Shown here: positions 8,254-16,585 of the stretch, piece by piece
Numbering within the stretch: position 1 is the stretch's first letter
Layout of the letters: the number at the start of each line of letters is the position of its first letter
Assembly (NCBI GenBank): GCA_017993235.1
Contig: JAGONC010000026.1
Span: 1 to 49,262 of the forward strand
DNA: 49,262 nt
DNA from: Lentimicrobiaceae bacterium
Lineage (GTDB): Bacteria; Bacteroidota; Bacteroidia; Bacteroidales; JAGONC01
Direction of reading: 5' to 3'
Program-made: the position numbers and the translations under genes
The notes under the pieces: model-generated
Databases searched by the model: none
Seen by the model: the letters and a program-made list of their open reading frames with translations, nothing else
Told to the model about the DNA's origin: nothing

Positions 8254-9526
8254 GATGGAAAGGGAAAAAAAGGTCGAACCGGCTTCCCTTGTTCAGTTCA
8301 CTGACAACACCAATCGTACCTCCATGGGCTTCAACCATGGATTTGGCATAAAACAATCCCAATCCAAAACCCTTGATGTTATGAATGTTTCCTGTGGGTA
8401 CACGGTAAAATCTCCGAAAGATGTTATGCTGATTTTCAAGACTGATCCCAATGCCCTTATCCGCTACCGAAATAACGATCCCCCTGTCCTTATTGGTTGT
8501 GGTGATAGTCACATCCGGTGCTTCCGGGGAATATTTGATCGCATTATCCACCAGATTATTGATGATATTCATCAAATGAGCACGGTCAGCATATACTAAA
8601 TGTGCTTTTGCATGCAGGCAGGTTCTGAATTTACCATTCCGTTCCTTCATGATCAGGCTGAAGTTGGACATAACCTCTTCCAATACCCTGTGTACATCCA
8701 GTTTTCGGTACTTCAGGCCATATTCACCCTTATCCAGGGCTGCCACGTTCAGCACTTGCTCTACCTGATGCTTTAAACGTAAATTTTCATCATATATGAT
8801 GGAAGCATATCGTTTTGTTTTTTCAGGAGAAGCATAGACAGGTGGCTTCAATAACATTTCGCTGGCCAGGGATAGGGTTGCAATGGGTGTTTTGAATTCG
8901 TGGGTCATATTGTTTACAAAGTCCGTCTGCATCTGGGAAAGCCGCTTCTGTTTGAATATGGCTGCTATGGAAAAAAAAATAGCGCCTGCAAGCACAAGAA
9001 GAAACAAAATCGACAGGATCAGCCAGATCATGATCTGGTGCAGGATCATTGTCTTTTTACCGGGAAGGTAAACTCCCAGCATACATGGGTCGGATTTGCA
9101 GAGACATTCCAGCGAAACAGCGTCCGGGGATTTCATGAGTTCCTCCTGGAAATCGTGCTGCGGCGAATAGAGCACCACCTTCTCCACCCGGTGGAAAATC
9201 CCATAGACATAATCCTGTGGCGTTTCCAGCCAGGATAACTCCGATCTGATCAGGGAATCCAGTAGAGCCACATTCAAAACCTCCATCAGTGTGACCGGTT
9301 CATGGTAACAGAAAGCACCCTGCTGAGCTGCATGGGTCAACATCAGATCATTCCGTTGGACCATAAGGTTGGTCACCACACTTCGCAGGGCAACATCCAG
9401 CCTGCCGTCGAGCTGCTCTTCCTTTAGCCTGTACACATTCTTCATCCAGAATAGCTGGGTAAGGATGATCCCTGCCAGAGATAGGGATGCAAAAAGGATA
9501 ATGAGCTGTAAACCTTTCTTTTTCAC
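8192..9526 (-). CDS. Sensor histidine kinase (RprX-like)
   Basis: A membrane sensor kinase of about 444 residues. From the GTG at 9526 it has a TM helix at about 6-28, a periplasmic domain of about 130 residues, a second TM at about 162-190, then HisKA with NMTHEFKTPI (His209) and HATPase_c with N box NNLVDNAIKYS, G1 DKGIGI and G2 GFGLGL. The periplasmic part carries a C-x-C-x4-C cluster (ECLCKSDPCM) and one more Cys. The frame stays open to a TTG at 9571; the GTG is preferred because it starts right before the basic KKKG and first TM. A TACTTTTG motif (9531-9538, minus strand) lies just upstream, which is awkwardly close. The gene is divergent from a Cys-rich secreted protein. Confidence 0.9.
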   Translation of the reverse strand: MKKKGLQLIILFASLSLAGIILTQLFWMKNVYRLKEEQLDGRLDVALRSVVTNLMVQRNDLMLTHAAQQGAFCYHEPVTLMEVLNVALLDSLIRSELSWLETPQDYVYGIFHRVEKVVLYSPQHDFQEELMKSPDAVSLECLCKSDPCMLGVYLPGKKTMILHQIMIWLILSILFLLVLAGAIFFSIAAIFKQKRLSQMQTDFVNNMTHEFKTPIATLSLASEMLLKPPVYASPEKTKRYASIIYDENLRLKHQVEQVLNVAALDKGEYGLKYRKLDVHRVLEEVMSNFSLIMKERNGKFRTCLHAKAHLVYADRAHLMNIINNLVDNAIKYSPEAPDVTITTTNKDRGIVISVADKGIGISLENQHNIFRRFYRVPTGNIHNIKGFGLGLFYAKSMVEAHGGTIGVVSELNKGSRFDLFFPFHHELNSDEDEEQETKDTDITG

Positions 9527-9624
9527 AATACAAAAGTAGTCATATCCAGCCTCCTGACGTTTAATTAACAATTCTTTAACAAGTATTCATGTCCGGATGG
9601 CTCATACCCATACCTCTATTGTTG

Positions 9625-9632
9625 TATATTTG
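9625..9632 (+). promoter_or_regulatory. -7 promoter element before the Cys-rich secreted protein
   Basis: TATATTTG fits TAnnTTTG and lies 35 bases before the ATG at 9668, in the divergent gap with the histidine kinase. No clear -33 TTG was seen at the usual spacing. Confidence 0.4.
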
Positions 9633-9667
9633 TAGCCAGAAATTTGTAGTAATCATAAATCCATAAA

Positions 9668-10021
9668 ATGAAATTCCGTATGAAGAAACTAATGATTGCA
9701 TTAACGCTGGTAGCTTTTGTGGGTGCCACCGCATTCGGACAAGCCAAATCCAGTACCAAGGTGGTTAGCAATGAGACCAAAATCGAAAAAGTGGCATTGG
9801 ATCAGGATCCCGTCAAAGCCAAGGATGGTGATAAAGTAAAATCGGAAAGCAGTACAACAACACCCGCGACACAGAGTGCTGCTCCTGCAAAGACAGGTTC
9901 CACACAGGCTCATCCAGCCAACTGCGGAACTTCTAAACCGGCAGGGTGCGAACCAAAACCCGGTTGTCCCGCCGCTCAGAAAGGATGCTGCTCAAAATCC
10001 CAGACTCCGCCAAAAAAGTAA
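9668..10021 (+). CDS. Small secreted cysteine-rich protein, function unknown
   Basis: A 117-residue protein I do not recognise. Residues 1-25 are a signal peptide (KK, then a hydrophobic stretch ending AFGQA). Residues about 26-75 are a Lys/Ser/Thr/Ala-rich, probably disordered linker. The last 40 residues contain five Cys arranged C-x7-C-x5-C-x6-CC, separated by Pro/Gly/Lys, with no hydrophobic core. This could bind metal or form disulphides; there is no lipobox. An alternative ATG at 9680 keeps the signal peptide. It stands alone, divergent from the two-component system and closed by a strong terminator, so the regulator pair may control it. Confidence 0.8.
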   Translation: MKFRMKKLMIALTLVAFVGATAFGQAKSSTKVVSNETKIEKVALDQDPVKAKDGDKVKSESSTTTPATQSAAPAKTGSTQAHPANCGTSKPAGCEPKPGCPAAQKGCCSKSQTPPKK

Positions 10022-10035
10022 TTGAATGAACGATG

Positions 10036-10066
10036 AAAAAACCCCGGCCTATCACCGGGGTTTTTT
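10036..10066. terminator. Intrinsic terminator (bidirectional)
   Basis: An inverted repeat pairs ccccgg (10042-10047) with ccgggg (10055-10060) around a seven-base loop. It is flanked by six A (10036-10041) and six T (10061-10066), so it can work on either strand. It ends the Cys-rich gene. Its T-run continues directly into the TATTTTTG element of the next gene. Confidence 0.9.
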
Positions 10067-10073
10067 ATTTTTG
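10066..10073 (+). promoter_or_regulatory. -7 promoter element before osmC
   Basis: TATTTTTG fits TAnnTTTG, overlaps the last T of the terminator and lies 29 bases before the OsmC ATG. The 13-mer TTTTTTATTTTTG (10061-10073) recurs exactly before guaB (26211-26223). Confidence 0.5.
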
Positions 10074-10102
10074 TATCGTGAAGTCAGACTATCGTTAAAA
10101 CA

Positions 10103-10510
10103 ATGATCACATCTAAAATCATTTACGAAGGTAATCTCAGGACCAGGCTGGTTCATATCCGTTCTCAACAACAGATCTTTACCGATGCTCCTGTAGATAA
10201 TATGGGAAAAGGAGAAGCTTTCTCCCCCACCGATCTTATGGCCACCTCCCTTGGCAGCTGCATGCTGACCATCATGGGCATTGCTGCCCAGACTCATCAT
10301 TTCAATATCGACGGAACCTCAGTTGAAATAACCAAGTTAATGGCGGCTAATCCACGCAGGATCAGCGAAATAGTGGTCGAATTAACGTTTCCACCACATC
10401 ATTATACCGAAAAAATAAAGAAGATCCTGATGAATGCTTCAAAAACCTGTCCAGTGGCACTGAGCCTGCATCCTGATATCAGGCAAACGGTAATATTTCA
10501 TTTCTCATGA
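10103..10510 (+). CDS. OsmC family peroxiredoxin-like protein
   Basis: A 135-residue OsmC/Ohr-fold protein. It contains the redox Cys pair expected of the family: Cys53 in TSLGSCMLTIMGI and Cys116 in SKTCPVALSLHPDI. These reduce organic hydroperoxides in OsmC and Ohr, although the physiological substrate of this YhfA-like branch is unsettled. The ATG at 10103 is followed by an N-terminus typical of the family (KIIYEGNLRTRLVH). Its TGA overlaps the ATG of the thioesterase gene (ATGA), so the two are translationally coupled. Confidence 0.88.
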   Translation: MITSKIIYEGNLRTRLVHIRSQQQIFTDAPVDNMGKGEAFSPTDLMATSLGSCMLTIMGIAAQTHHFNIDGTSVEITKLMAANPRRISEIVVELTFPPHHYTEKIKKILMNASKTCPVALSLHPDIRQTVIFHFS

Positions 10511-10896
10511 ATCCGTTCGCTATACCCAAAGGCCTCACGGGCAAAAAGAGGATACTGGTTTCTGAAAAGGACACTGCAGCAGCCTATGGTTCAGGTCTGG
10601 TGCCAGTCTTCGCCACGCCAGCCATGATCGCTTTGATGGAAAACACAGCTCAGGAAAGTGTACGGCATTATCTGCCAGAAGGATATACGACCGTCGGTTC
10701 AAAAGTGGACATCCGGCATTTTCGACCGACACCTACTGGTAAATGGGTAACCTGCGAATGCATACTGACGGATATCCATGATGCAACACTGACGTTTGCA
10801 GTCAGTGCATCGGATGAGAAAGGATTGATTGGAAAAGGTACCCATGTCAGGGTTATTGTCGACATGGAAGCCTTTCTGGCACAGGCGGGCATCTGA
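10507..10896 (+). CDS. Hotdog-fold thioesterase family protein (FlK-like)
   Basis: A 129-residue single hotdog domain. The pattern GSGLVPVFATPAMIALMENTA at its N-terminal half and the GSKVDIRHFRPTPTG strand are typical of the thioesterase superfamily branch that includes fluoroacetyl-CoA thioesterase FlK. In FlK, Thr, Glu and His are catalytic; here Thr and Glu are visible in TPAMIALMENT, and the matching His appears as RHF or THV. The acyl-CoA substrate is unknown. It overlaps the OsmC gene by four bases and is followed 40 bases later by the THUMP methyltransferase gene. Confidence 0.8.
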   Translation: MNPFAIPKGLTGKKRILVSEKDTAAAYGSGLVPVFATPAMIALMENTAQESVRHYLPEGYTTVGSKVDIRHFRPTPTGKWVTCECILTDIHDATLTFAVSASDEKGLIGKGTHVRVIVDMEAFLAQAGI

Positions 10897-10936
10897 CCCG
10901 GCAGGCCTATGAAAGCCCGATCCCTCAAGGAACGTC

Positions 10937-12112
10937 ATGAAAATATCGGAAAATCCTAAACTACCCCTGGTCGCTACAACCATTTCGGGATTGGAAATAG
11001 TGCTGGCTGAAGAACTGCGCAATCTGGGAGCTGAAGACATCCAGGTGCTGAATCGGGCTGTCAGCTTCACCGGAACCAGGGAACTGGTCTACAGGGCCAA
11101 CTTTTGGTGCAGGACAGCCTTTCACATTCTCCGGCTCATTGCTTCCTTCCCGGTAAGAAACCAACGCGACCTGTATGATCAACTGCATGATATGCACTGG
11201 GAAGACTGGATAAATCCTGACAGGACACTTGCCGTGCATGCGGTGGTCTATAATGCTGTTTTCACCCACACACAGTTTGCCGAACAACTTTCCAAGGATG
11301 CGATTGTCGACAGATTTCGCTCAAAATATGGCCGCAGGCCCTCGGTTGACCTGATCTCACCCTTTTTACGCATCCATATTCACCTGTCTGGCGAAAACTG
11401 CCAGGTGCTGGTGGACAGCTCGGGGGATTCACTGCATAAAAGAGGTTACCGGACTGCCACCGGCCTGGCACCCCTGAATGAAGTACTCGCAGCAGGATTG
11501 ATCCGCCTGTCGGAATGGGATGGCACAACTCCTTTTTTCGATCCTATGTGCGGTTCGGGAACCCTGCTGATCGAAGCGGCCATGATGGCATCGAATCTAC
11601 CCCCGGGACACTTCAGAAAAAACTTTGCTTTCTGCAACTGGCCCGATTTTGACGAAAACAAATGGGAAAAAATATCCTCGGATTTCCTGAAGCATTCGTC
11701 AGCTCCCCAGCATAATATACGGGGTGCTGATCTGTCATCGCGTATGGTCAGTATATCCAAACAAAACATCTCATATGCGGGTTTTGAGAATATGATTAGC
11801 GTTTTGCAGCAGGATTTCCATAAGGCAGATCCCCCTTCCACACCAGGAATGATGATCACAAATCCGCCGTTTGGACAACGATTAACCGTGGATAACCTGC
11901 AGCTGCAATACAAGCAGATCGGGGATACCCTGAAAAAACGCTATCCAGGCTGGACCGTCTGGCTGCTGGCATCCGATAAGCAAGCCATTAAATTCCTGGG
12001 ATTGAAGCCATCGCGTAAGTTTACCGTCTTTAATGGCCCACTTGAATGTAAATTTGTTAATTTTGAAGTGTTTGAAGGTAGCAGAAAAGATGCATTAAAT
12101 AAACAACCTTAA
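10937..12112 (+). CDS. THUMP-domain class I SAM-dependent RNA methyltransferase (RlmL/YpsC-like)
   Basis: A 391-residue cytosolic enzyme that probably methylates a guanine N2 of 23S rRNA, as RlmL does. Residues about 50-165 form the THUMP RNA-binding domain. The Rossmann methyltransferase domain begins after HKRGYRTATGLAPL and holds the SAM motif DPMCGSGT at 202-209 and catalytic NPPF at 309-312. It lacks the second (RlmK-like) methyltransferase domain of the E. coli fusion and so has the YpsC/single-domain length. An AAGGAA ribosome-binding sequence precedes the ATG. pfkA follows by nine bases. Confidence 0.92.
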   Translation: MKISENPKLPLVATTISGLEIVLAEELRNLGAEDIQVLNRAVSFTGTRELVYRANFWCRTAFHILRLIASFPVRNQRDLYDQLHDMHWEDWINPDRTLAVHAVVYNAVFTHTQFAEQLSKDAIVDRFRSKYGRRPSVDLISPFLRIHIHLSGENCQVLVDSSGDSLHKRGYRTATGLAPLNEVLAAGLIRLSEWDGTTPFFDPMCGSGTLLIEAAMMASNLPPGHFRKNFAFCNWPDFDENKWEKISSDFLKHSSAPQHNIRGADLSSRMVSISKQNISYAGFENMISVLQQDFHKADPPSTPGMMITNPPFGQRLTVDNLQLQYKQIGDTLKKRYPGWTVWLLASDKQAIKFLGLKPSRKFTVFNGPLECKFVNFEVFEGSRKDALNKQP

Positions 12113-12121
12113 CGTGACATC

Positions 12122-13108
12122 ATGGCACTCATTAAATTGAATAAAATCGGAGTCCTGACCTCTGGCGGTGACGCACCTGGCATGAATGCTGCCATCCGGG
12201 CGATCGTGAGAACAGGACTGTATAACAGCCTTGAGGTAGCAGGAATCTACAACGGATACGAGGGGCTGATTAAAAAGCAATTCAAGCCGATGGAAAGGAA
12301 CTCCGTTTCCAACATCATCCAGCGGGGAGGAACCATCCTGAAAACAGCACGCAGCGACCAGTTCAGGACAGAAGAAGGCATGGAGCTGGCCTATGCCAAC
12401 CTGCAGGAAGAGCACATCGACGCACTGGTCGTAATCGGTGGCGATGGAACCTTCACCGGGGCACATATCTTTGGCCATAAATTCGACTACCCTGTCGTTG
12501 GATTGCCGGGTACCATTGATAATGACCTTTTTGGAACCGATCTCACGATTGGATATGATACGGCCGTGAATACCGTCGTAAATGCGGTGGATAAGATAAG
12601 GGATACCGCCCAGTCACACGACCGACTGTTTTTTGTTGAAGTGATGGGCCGGGATGCAGGCTTTATTGCCCTGCGCAGCGGTCTGGCATCCGGAGCTGAT
12701 AACATCCTTGTACCCGAAACCAAAACCAACATCGACAACCTGATCCGGATGCTCAAATACGACTGGAAAAGGAATAAAACATCCGGTATCATTATCGTTG
12801 CAGAAGGTGATGACCAGGGAGGAGCATACGAGGTAGCGAAAAAAGTGGAAGAAAAATTCAACGAATTCGATACCCGGGTGACCATCCTGGGACATATCCA
12901 GCGGGGTGGATCTCCTTCCGCCTGCGATAGGGTGCTGGCCAGCCAGCTGGGCTACGAATCCGTCAACGCGCTGATGAACGGGGAAAGGGATATTATGATC
13001 GGAATGCTTAACAACCAGATATCCTATACTCCTTTTGAAAAGGCGATCAAAAGTCAGAAATCCATTAAACACACGTATCTGGAAATAGCAAGGATTTTGT
13101 CATTATAA
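12122..13108 (+). CDS. pfkA: ATP-dependent 6-phosphofructokinase
   Basis: It phosphorylates fructose-6-phosphate to fructose-1,6-bisphosphate in glycolysis. The 328-residue length is that of bacterial tetrameric PfkA. Motifs are TSGGDAPGMNAAIR (13-26), GGDGTFTGA (106-114), LPGTIDNDLFGTD (128-140) with the catalytic Asp, and MGRDAGFIAL (175-184). The Gly after GGD (GGDGT rather than GGDDS) and PGTIDND rather than PKTIDND indicate ATP rather than pyrophosphate as the donor. It is nine bases downstream of the THUMP methyltransferase gene. Confidence 0.97.
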   Translation: MALIKLNKIGVLTSGGDAPGMNAAIRAIVRTGLYNSLEVAGIYNGYEGLIKKQFKPMERNSVSNIIQRGGTILKTARSDQFRTEEGMELAYANLQEEHIDALVVIGGDGTFTGAHIFGHKFDYPVVGLPGTIDNDLFGTDLTIGYDTAVNTVVNAVDKIRDTAQSHDRLFFVEVMGRDAGFIALRSGLASGADNILVPETKTNIDNLIRMLKYDWKRNKTSGIIIVAEGDDQGGAYEVAKKVEEKFNEFDTRVTILGHIQRGGSPSACDRVLASQLGYESVNALMNGERDIMIGMLNNQISYTPFEKAIKSQKSIKHTYLEIARILSL

Positions 13109-13147
13109 CCATAGATCCCGCCGGATGCATATCCTATTAATGATGAA

Positions 13148-15637
13148 ATGAGCTCCACACCCCTGTTTGCAGAGGTAATTCTCCCTTTGCCCGTCGCAGG
13201 TACCTTTACCTATAAAATACCTGAAACGCACGATCATGAAGTCGCCGTCGGACAACGTGTCGTTGTGCAGTTTGGCAACAAAAAGATCTATACCGCCATC
13301 ATCAGCTCTCTCCATTCCAATGAACCTCAGCAGTTCGAAGCAAAGACAATCCTTGACGTCCTGGATCCCTATCCTGTGGTGAATCTTCTTCAGCTAAACC
13401 TGTGGAACTGGATAGCAGATTATTATATGGCCTTCCCCGGAGATGTGATGAATGCAGCCCTCCCCTCTGGATTGAAATTACAGAGTGAGACCAGGCTGAT
13501 CCTGCACCCTGAATTCAAACAGCAGGAAATACAGCTTAGCGATAGGGAATTCCTGGTCGCTGAAGCACTGGTCAACCGGGAAGAACTTACGGTCACGGAA
13601 GTATCCCGGATCCTCGGGCATGCAAGGGTAATGCCCGTGATTAAGGACCTTATTGAAAAAAAAGTACTGCTTGTCAGGGAAGAGCTGGTCCAACAGTATA
13701 AACCCAAAACAGATACCTTCGTGACGCTGGCTGAGGATTATGCCTCGGATGAGAAACTGAATCAATTATTCGATGAGCTCAACAAAAGAGCCTATAAACA
13801 ACTGGAGATCCTGATCACCTACATACGGCTTTCTGCTTATGGCAAAATACCCCATCTGGATGTGAAACGCAATGACCTTTTAAAGAATGCCAATGCAACA
13901 CCTGCCCAGTTTGCCGCACTCCAAAAGAAGGGAATATTCAAGACTGAGGATAGAATGATATCCCGTCTTCAAATCGATGATAGTAAGCTCATTACTGAGA
14001 GAGTACAGCTTACCGGTCATCAGGAACAGGCATTTGCATCGATAAAAAAGCAACTCATCGAAAAAGACACGGTGCTGCTATTTGGAGTGACTTCCAGCGG
14101 GAAAACGGAGATCTATATCAAACTGATTCAGGAATACATCGATGCCGGCAAACAGGTTCTTTACCTGCTGCCCGAAATAGCACTGACCACACAGATCATT
14201 GAACGCCTGAGAAGGTTCTTCGGAAATAAGGTCGGCGTGTACCATTCCAGGTACAATGATTTTGAACGCGTCGAGATCTGGAATAACGTACTGGGAAAGG
14301 AGCTGTCCCCGTCCGGTTCTTATCAGATCATCCTTGGCGCCCGCTCAGCATTGTTCCTTCCCTTTTCCAACCTTGGGCTGATCATTGTGGATGAAGAACA
14401 TGATACCTCCTTCAAGCAACAGGATCCGGCACCGAGGTATAACGCCCGTGATACGGCTTTGTACCTTGCGCGCCTGCACCATGCCAAAACCATACTCGGT
14501 TCAGCCACACCTGCCCTGGAAACGTATTTCCTGTGCTCAACAGAAAAATATGGAATGGTTACGCTGACCGAACGCTATGGTGGATTACAACTACCTGTAA
14601 TACAATTAGTTAATATACGAGAAGAAAACAGGATGAAGCGAATGAAATCCATCTTCGCCGAAACCCTCCTGCAGCAAATCCGGCTTGCGCTGGATAGGAA
14701 AGAACAGATCATTCTCTTCCAGAACCGCCGTGGGTTCTCTCTCCGGATCGAATGTGACATCTGCAACTGGATCCCTTCCTGCAGGAATTGCGACGTTTCC
14801 CTGATCTATCATAAACAGGTCAACCAGCTTCGCTGCCACTACTGTGGTTATTCAATCCCGGTGCCCGAAAAATGTCCTGACTGCCATGAAACCAAATTAC
14901 TGATGAGGGGATTCGGAACAGAGAAAGTCGAAGAGGAACTGGCGGTACTTTTGCCTGGCGCAACCATCGCCCGGATGGACCTGGATACAACCCGAACTAG
15001 AAATGCCTATCACCAGATCATAAACGACTTTGAAACCAGAAAGATCGATATCCTTGTGGGGACACAAATGGTCACCAAGGGACTTGATTTTGAAAATGTA
15101 AGCCTGGTGGCCATCCTGAATGCGGATAGCATGCTTAATTTTCCTGATTTCCGGTCATTTGAAAGGAGTTACCAGCTCATGTCGCAGGTCAGCGGACGCG
15201 CAGGAAGGAAAAATAAACGGGGACTGGTGATCATTCAGTCATACAATCCCTCCCACCCAATCATTCAACAGGTGGTCGAAAATGACTACAAAGGCATGTA
15301 TGACCTGCAGCTCGCCGAACGAAAGCGATTCCACTATCCTCCCTTCTACAGACTGATCCTGCTCCGGATCCGTCACCGGGATTTCCAGTTTTTGAACACC
15401 GTGGCACGTGAATTTGCCGATATTCTCAAAAAAACGTACCCGGGTCAGGTACTCGGGCCGGAATATCCCATGGTTGCAAGGATCAGGAATAAATACATCA
15501 AACAGGTTATGATCAAATTGGAACGGAACTCAGCCATTGCAGCCGACAAAAAGAAAATCACCGGAGTCATCGGTAAATTTCTTTCCCAGCACATTTACAA
15601 GCAGGTGGATATCATTGTGGATGTAGATCCCCTCTGA
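13148..15637 (+). CDS. priA: Primosomal protein N' (replication restart helicase)
   Basis: An 829-residue 3'-5' DNA helicase that reloads the replisome at stalled forks. The N-terminal DNA-binding part covers about residues 1-290. The helicase domain has Walker A GVTSSGKTE (about 313-321) and the Walker B motif DEEHD near residue 415. The zinc region has eight Cys (CDICNW, CRNCD, CHYCG, CPDC) at about 536-578, and a GTQMVTKGLDF motif follows. The length and order are complete. The start at 13148 gives the standard N-terminus ending in the FAEVILPLPV strand. It converges with the DivIC-like gene, ten bases between stops. Confidence 0.97.
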   Translation: MSSTPLFAEVILPLPVAGTFTYKIPETHDHEVAVGQRVVVQFGNKKIYTAIISSLHSNEPQQFEAKTILDVLDPYPVVNLLQLNLWNWIADYYMAFPGDVMNAALPSGLKLQSETRLILHPEFKQQEIQLSDREFLVAEALVNREELTVTEVSRILGHARVMPVIKDLIEKKVLLVREELVQQYKPKTDTFVTLAEDYASDEKLNQLFDELNKRAYKQLEILITYIRLSAYGKIPHLDVKRNDLLKNANATPAQFAALQKKGIFKTEDRMISRLQIDDSKLITERVQLTGHQEQAFASIKKQLIEKDTVLLFGVTSSGKTEIYIKLIQEYIDAGKQVLYLLPEIALTTQIIERLRRFFGNKVGVYHSRYNDFERVEIWNNVLGKELSPSGSYQIILGARSALFLPFSNLGLIIVDEEHDTSFKQQDPAPRYNARDTALYLARLHHAKTILGSATPALETYFLCSTEKYGMVTLTERYGGLQLPVIQLVNIREENRMKRMKSIFAETLLQQIRLALDRKEQIILFQNRRGFSLRIECDICNWIPSCRNCDVSLIYHKQVNQLRCHYCGYSIPVPEKCPDCHETKLLMRGFGTEKVEEELAVLLPGATIARMDLDTTRTRNAYHQIINDFETRKIDILVGTQMVTKGLDFENVSLVAILNADSMLNFPDFRSFERSYQLMSQVSGRAGRKNKRGLVIIQSYNPSHPIIQQVVENDYKGMYDLQLAERKRFHYPPFYRLILLRIRHRDFQFLNTVAREFADILKKTYPGQVLGPEYPMVARIRNKYIKQVMIKLERNSAIAADKKKITGVIGKFLSQHIYKQVDIIVDVDPL

Positions 15638-15647
15638 AGGCAGGAAA

Positions 15648-15980
15648 TCATTTCAGGGTATCCTGCAACTGACCTGGTAAGGTATCGGTCGCTTCCTCCC
15701 CGATAATATACAGATCTTCATTGTCTTTTTTCATCAGGTATTTCTCCCGGGCAAACTTCTCGAGCTTGTCGGTATCACTCATCAACTCATGCGTTGCGTT
15801 CTCATGGTTACGGATTTCCAGTTCATAGTACTCCTTCTGTTGCTGCAACTCCCTGAGTTTTCGTGAAAGCCTGAACTGGGAAACAATGTTGTTCTGGTCA
15901 AAGAAGACCAGCCATACCAGAAATGCCACACTGACAATGAAGTATTTATTTTTAATTACTTTCAGAATTTTTTTCCACAT
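15648..15980 (-). CDS. Septum formation initiator family protein (FtsB/DivIC-like)
   Basis: A 110-residue single-pass membrane protein. Basic residues precede a TM helix at about 11-27, and a periplasmic coiled coil follows at about 38-75 (RKLRELQQQKEYYELEIRNH). The KLEKFAREKYLMKK segment near 72-85 is the conserved DivIC/FtsB end motif. It is expected at the division septum bridging FtsL and FtsQ. It lies 31 bases downstream of the HD-domain gene and is the last gene of the long minus-strand series. Confidence 0.88.
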   Translation of the reverse strand: MWKKILKVIKNKYFIVSVAFLVWLVFFDQNNIVSQFRLSRKLRELQQQKEYYELEIRNHENATHELMSDTDKLEKFAREKYLMKKDNEDLYIIGEEATDTLPGQLQDTLK

Positions 15981-16011
15981 AAAGTTGTGATTTAAGTGAA
16001 TTCAGGTCCGG

Positions 16012-16566
16012 TTATAGACCCAGTTGCTCACTGATTTCCGACATGGCACCGATCGCCAGAACAATGAACGCATCCAGTGGAATACCTGCCTTCTCACATT
16101 CCATGATGCTTTCCCGCCGGACGGATGCAGCAAAGGCTTTTTCCTTCATTCGTTTTATGACCGATTGGGGCTTTACACTGGCAAGTTTTCTGTCGGGGTA
16201 AACAAGGGTGGTAGCAACGATCAGTCCGGTAACCGTCTCGCCTGCAGCGAGTGCATGTTCAAACTGCGTGCTCCGTTCCAGCCCCGTGGCTTCCTCATTG
16301 TGCATTCGGATCACATGGATGATCTCCGGATCAATGCCGTACTTCTCCAGGATCCTGCCCGTTTCCAGTCCGTGGACTTTAGGGTCGGCATTGACCAGCT
16401 CCACATCCAGGTCATGTAGCAGCCCTGCCAGCCCCCATTTTTCCTGGTCCTGATGAAAATGCGATGCCAGGGCTCTCATCACCGCTTCAGAAGCATAACA
16501 ATGGTTAAGCAACCTGTCATTTTTAATATAGGTGTGCAGTAAAGAAACCGCTTGCTCCCGGTTCAT
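16012..16566 (-). CDS. HD-domain hydrolase-like protein
   Basis: A 184-residue HDIG-type protein. The metal-binding signature is His22 (LLNHCYASEAVM), H51-D52 (GLLHDLDVE) and downstream His65, His89 and Asn90. These are the expected ligands of an HD phosphohydrolase, although the substrate is unknown. Family members of this size are annotated as HDIG-domain or hydrolase proteins in many Bacteroidota. It starts 19 bases downstream of the MOSC-MogA gene and may be cotranscribed with the molybdenum-cofactor cluster. No link to MoCo chemistry can be read from its sequence. Confidence 0.8.
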   Translation of the reverse strand: MNREQAVSLLHTYIKNDRLLNHCYASEAVMRALASHFHQDQEKWGLAGLLHDLDVELVNADPKVHGLETGRILEKYGIDPEIIHVIRMHNEEATGLERSTQFEHALAAGETVTGLIVATTLVYPDRKLASVKPQSVIKRMKEKAFAASVRRESIMECEKAGIPLDAFIVLAIGAMSEISEQLGL

Positions 16567-16585
16567 AGGTACAAAAATTTAATGA

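Noticed and set aside
12122..13108. Pyrophosphate-dependent phosphofructokinase
   Set aside because: GGDGT and PGTIDND point to the ATP-dependent type.
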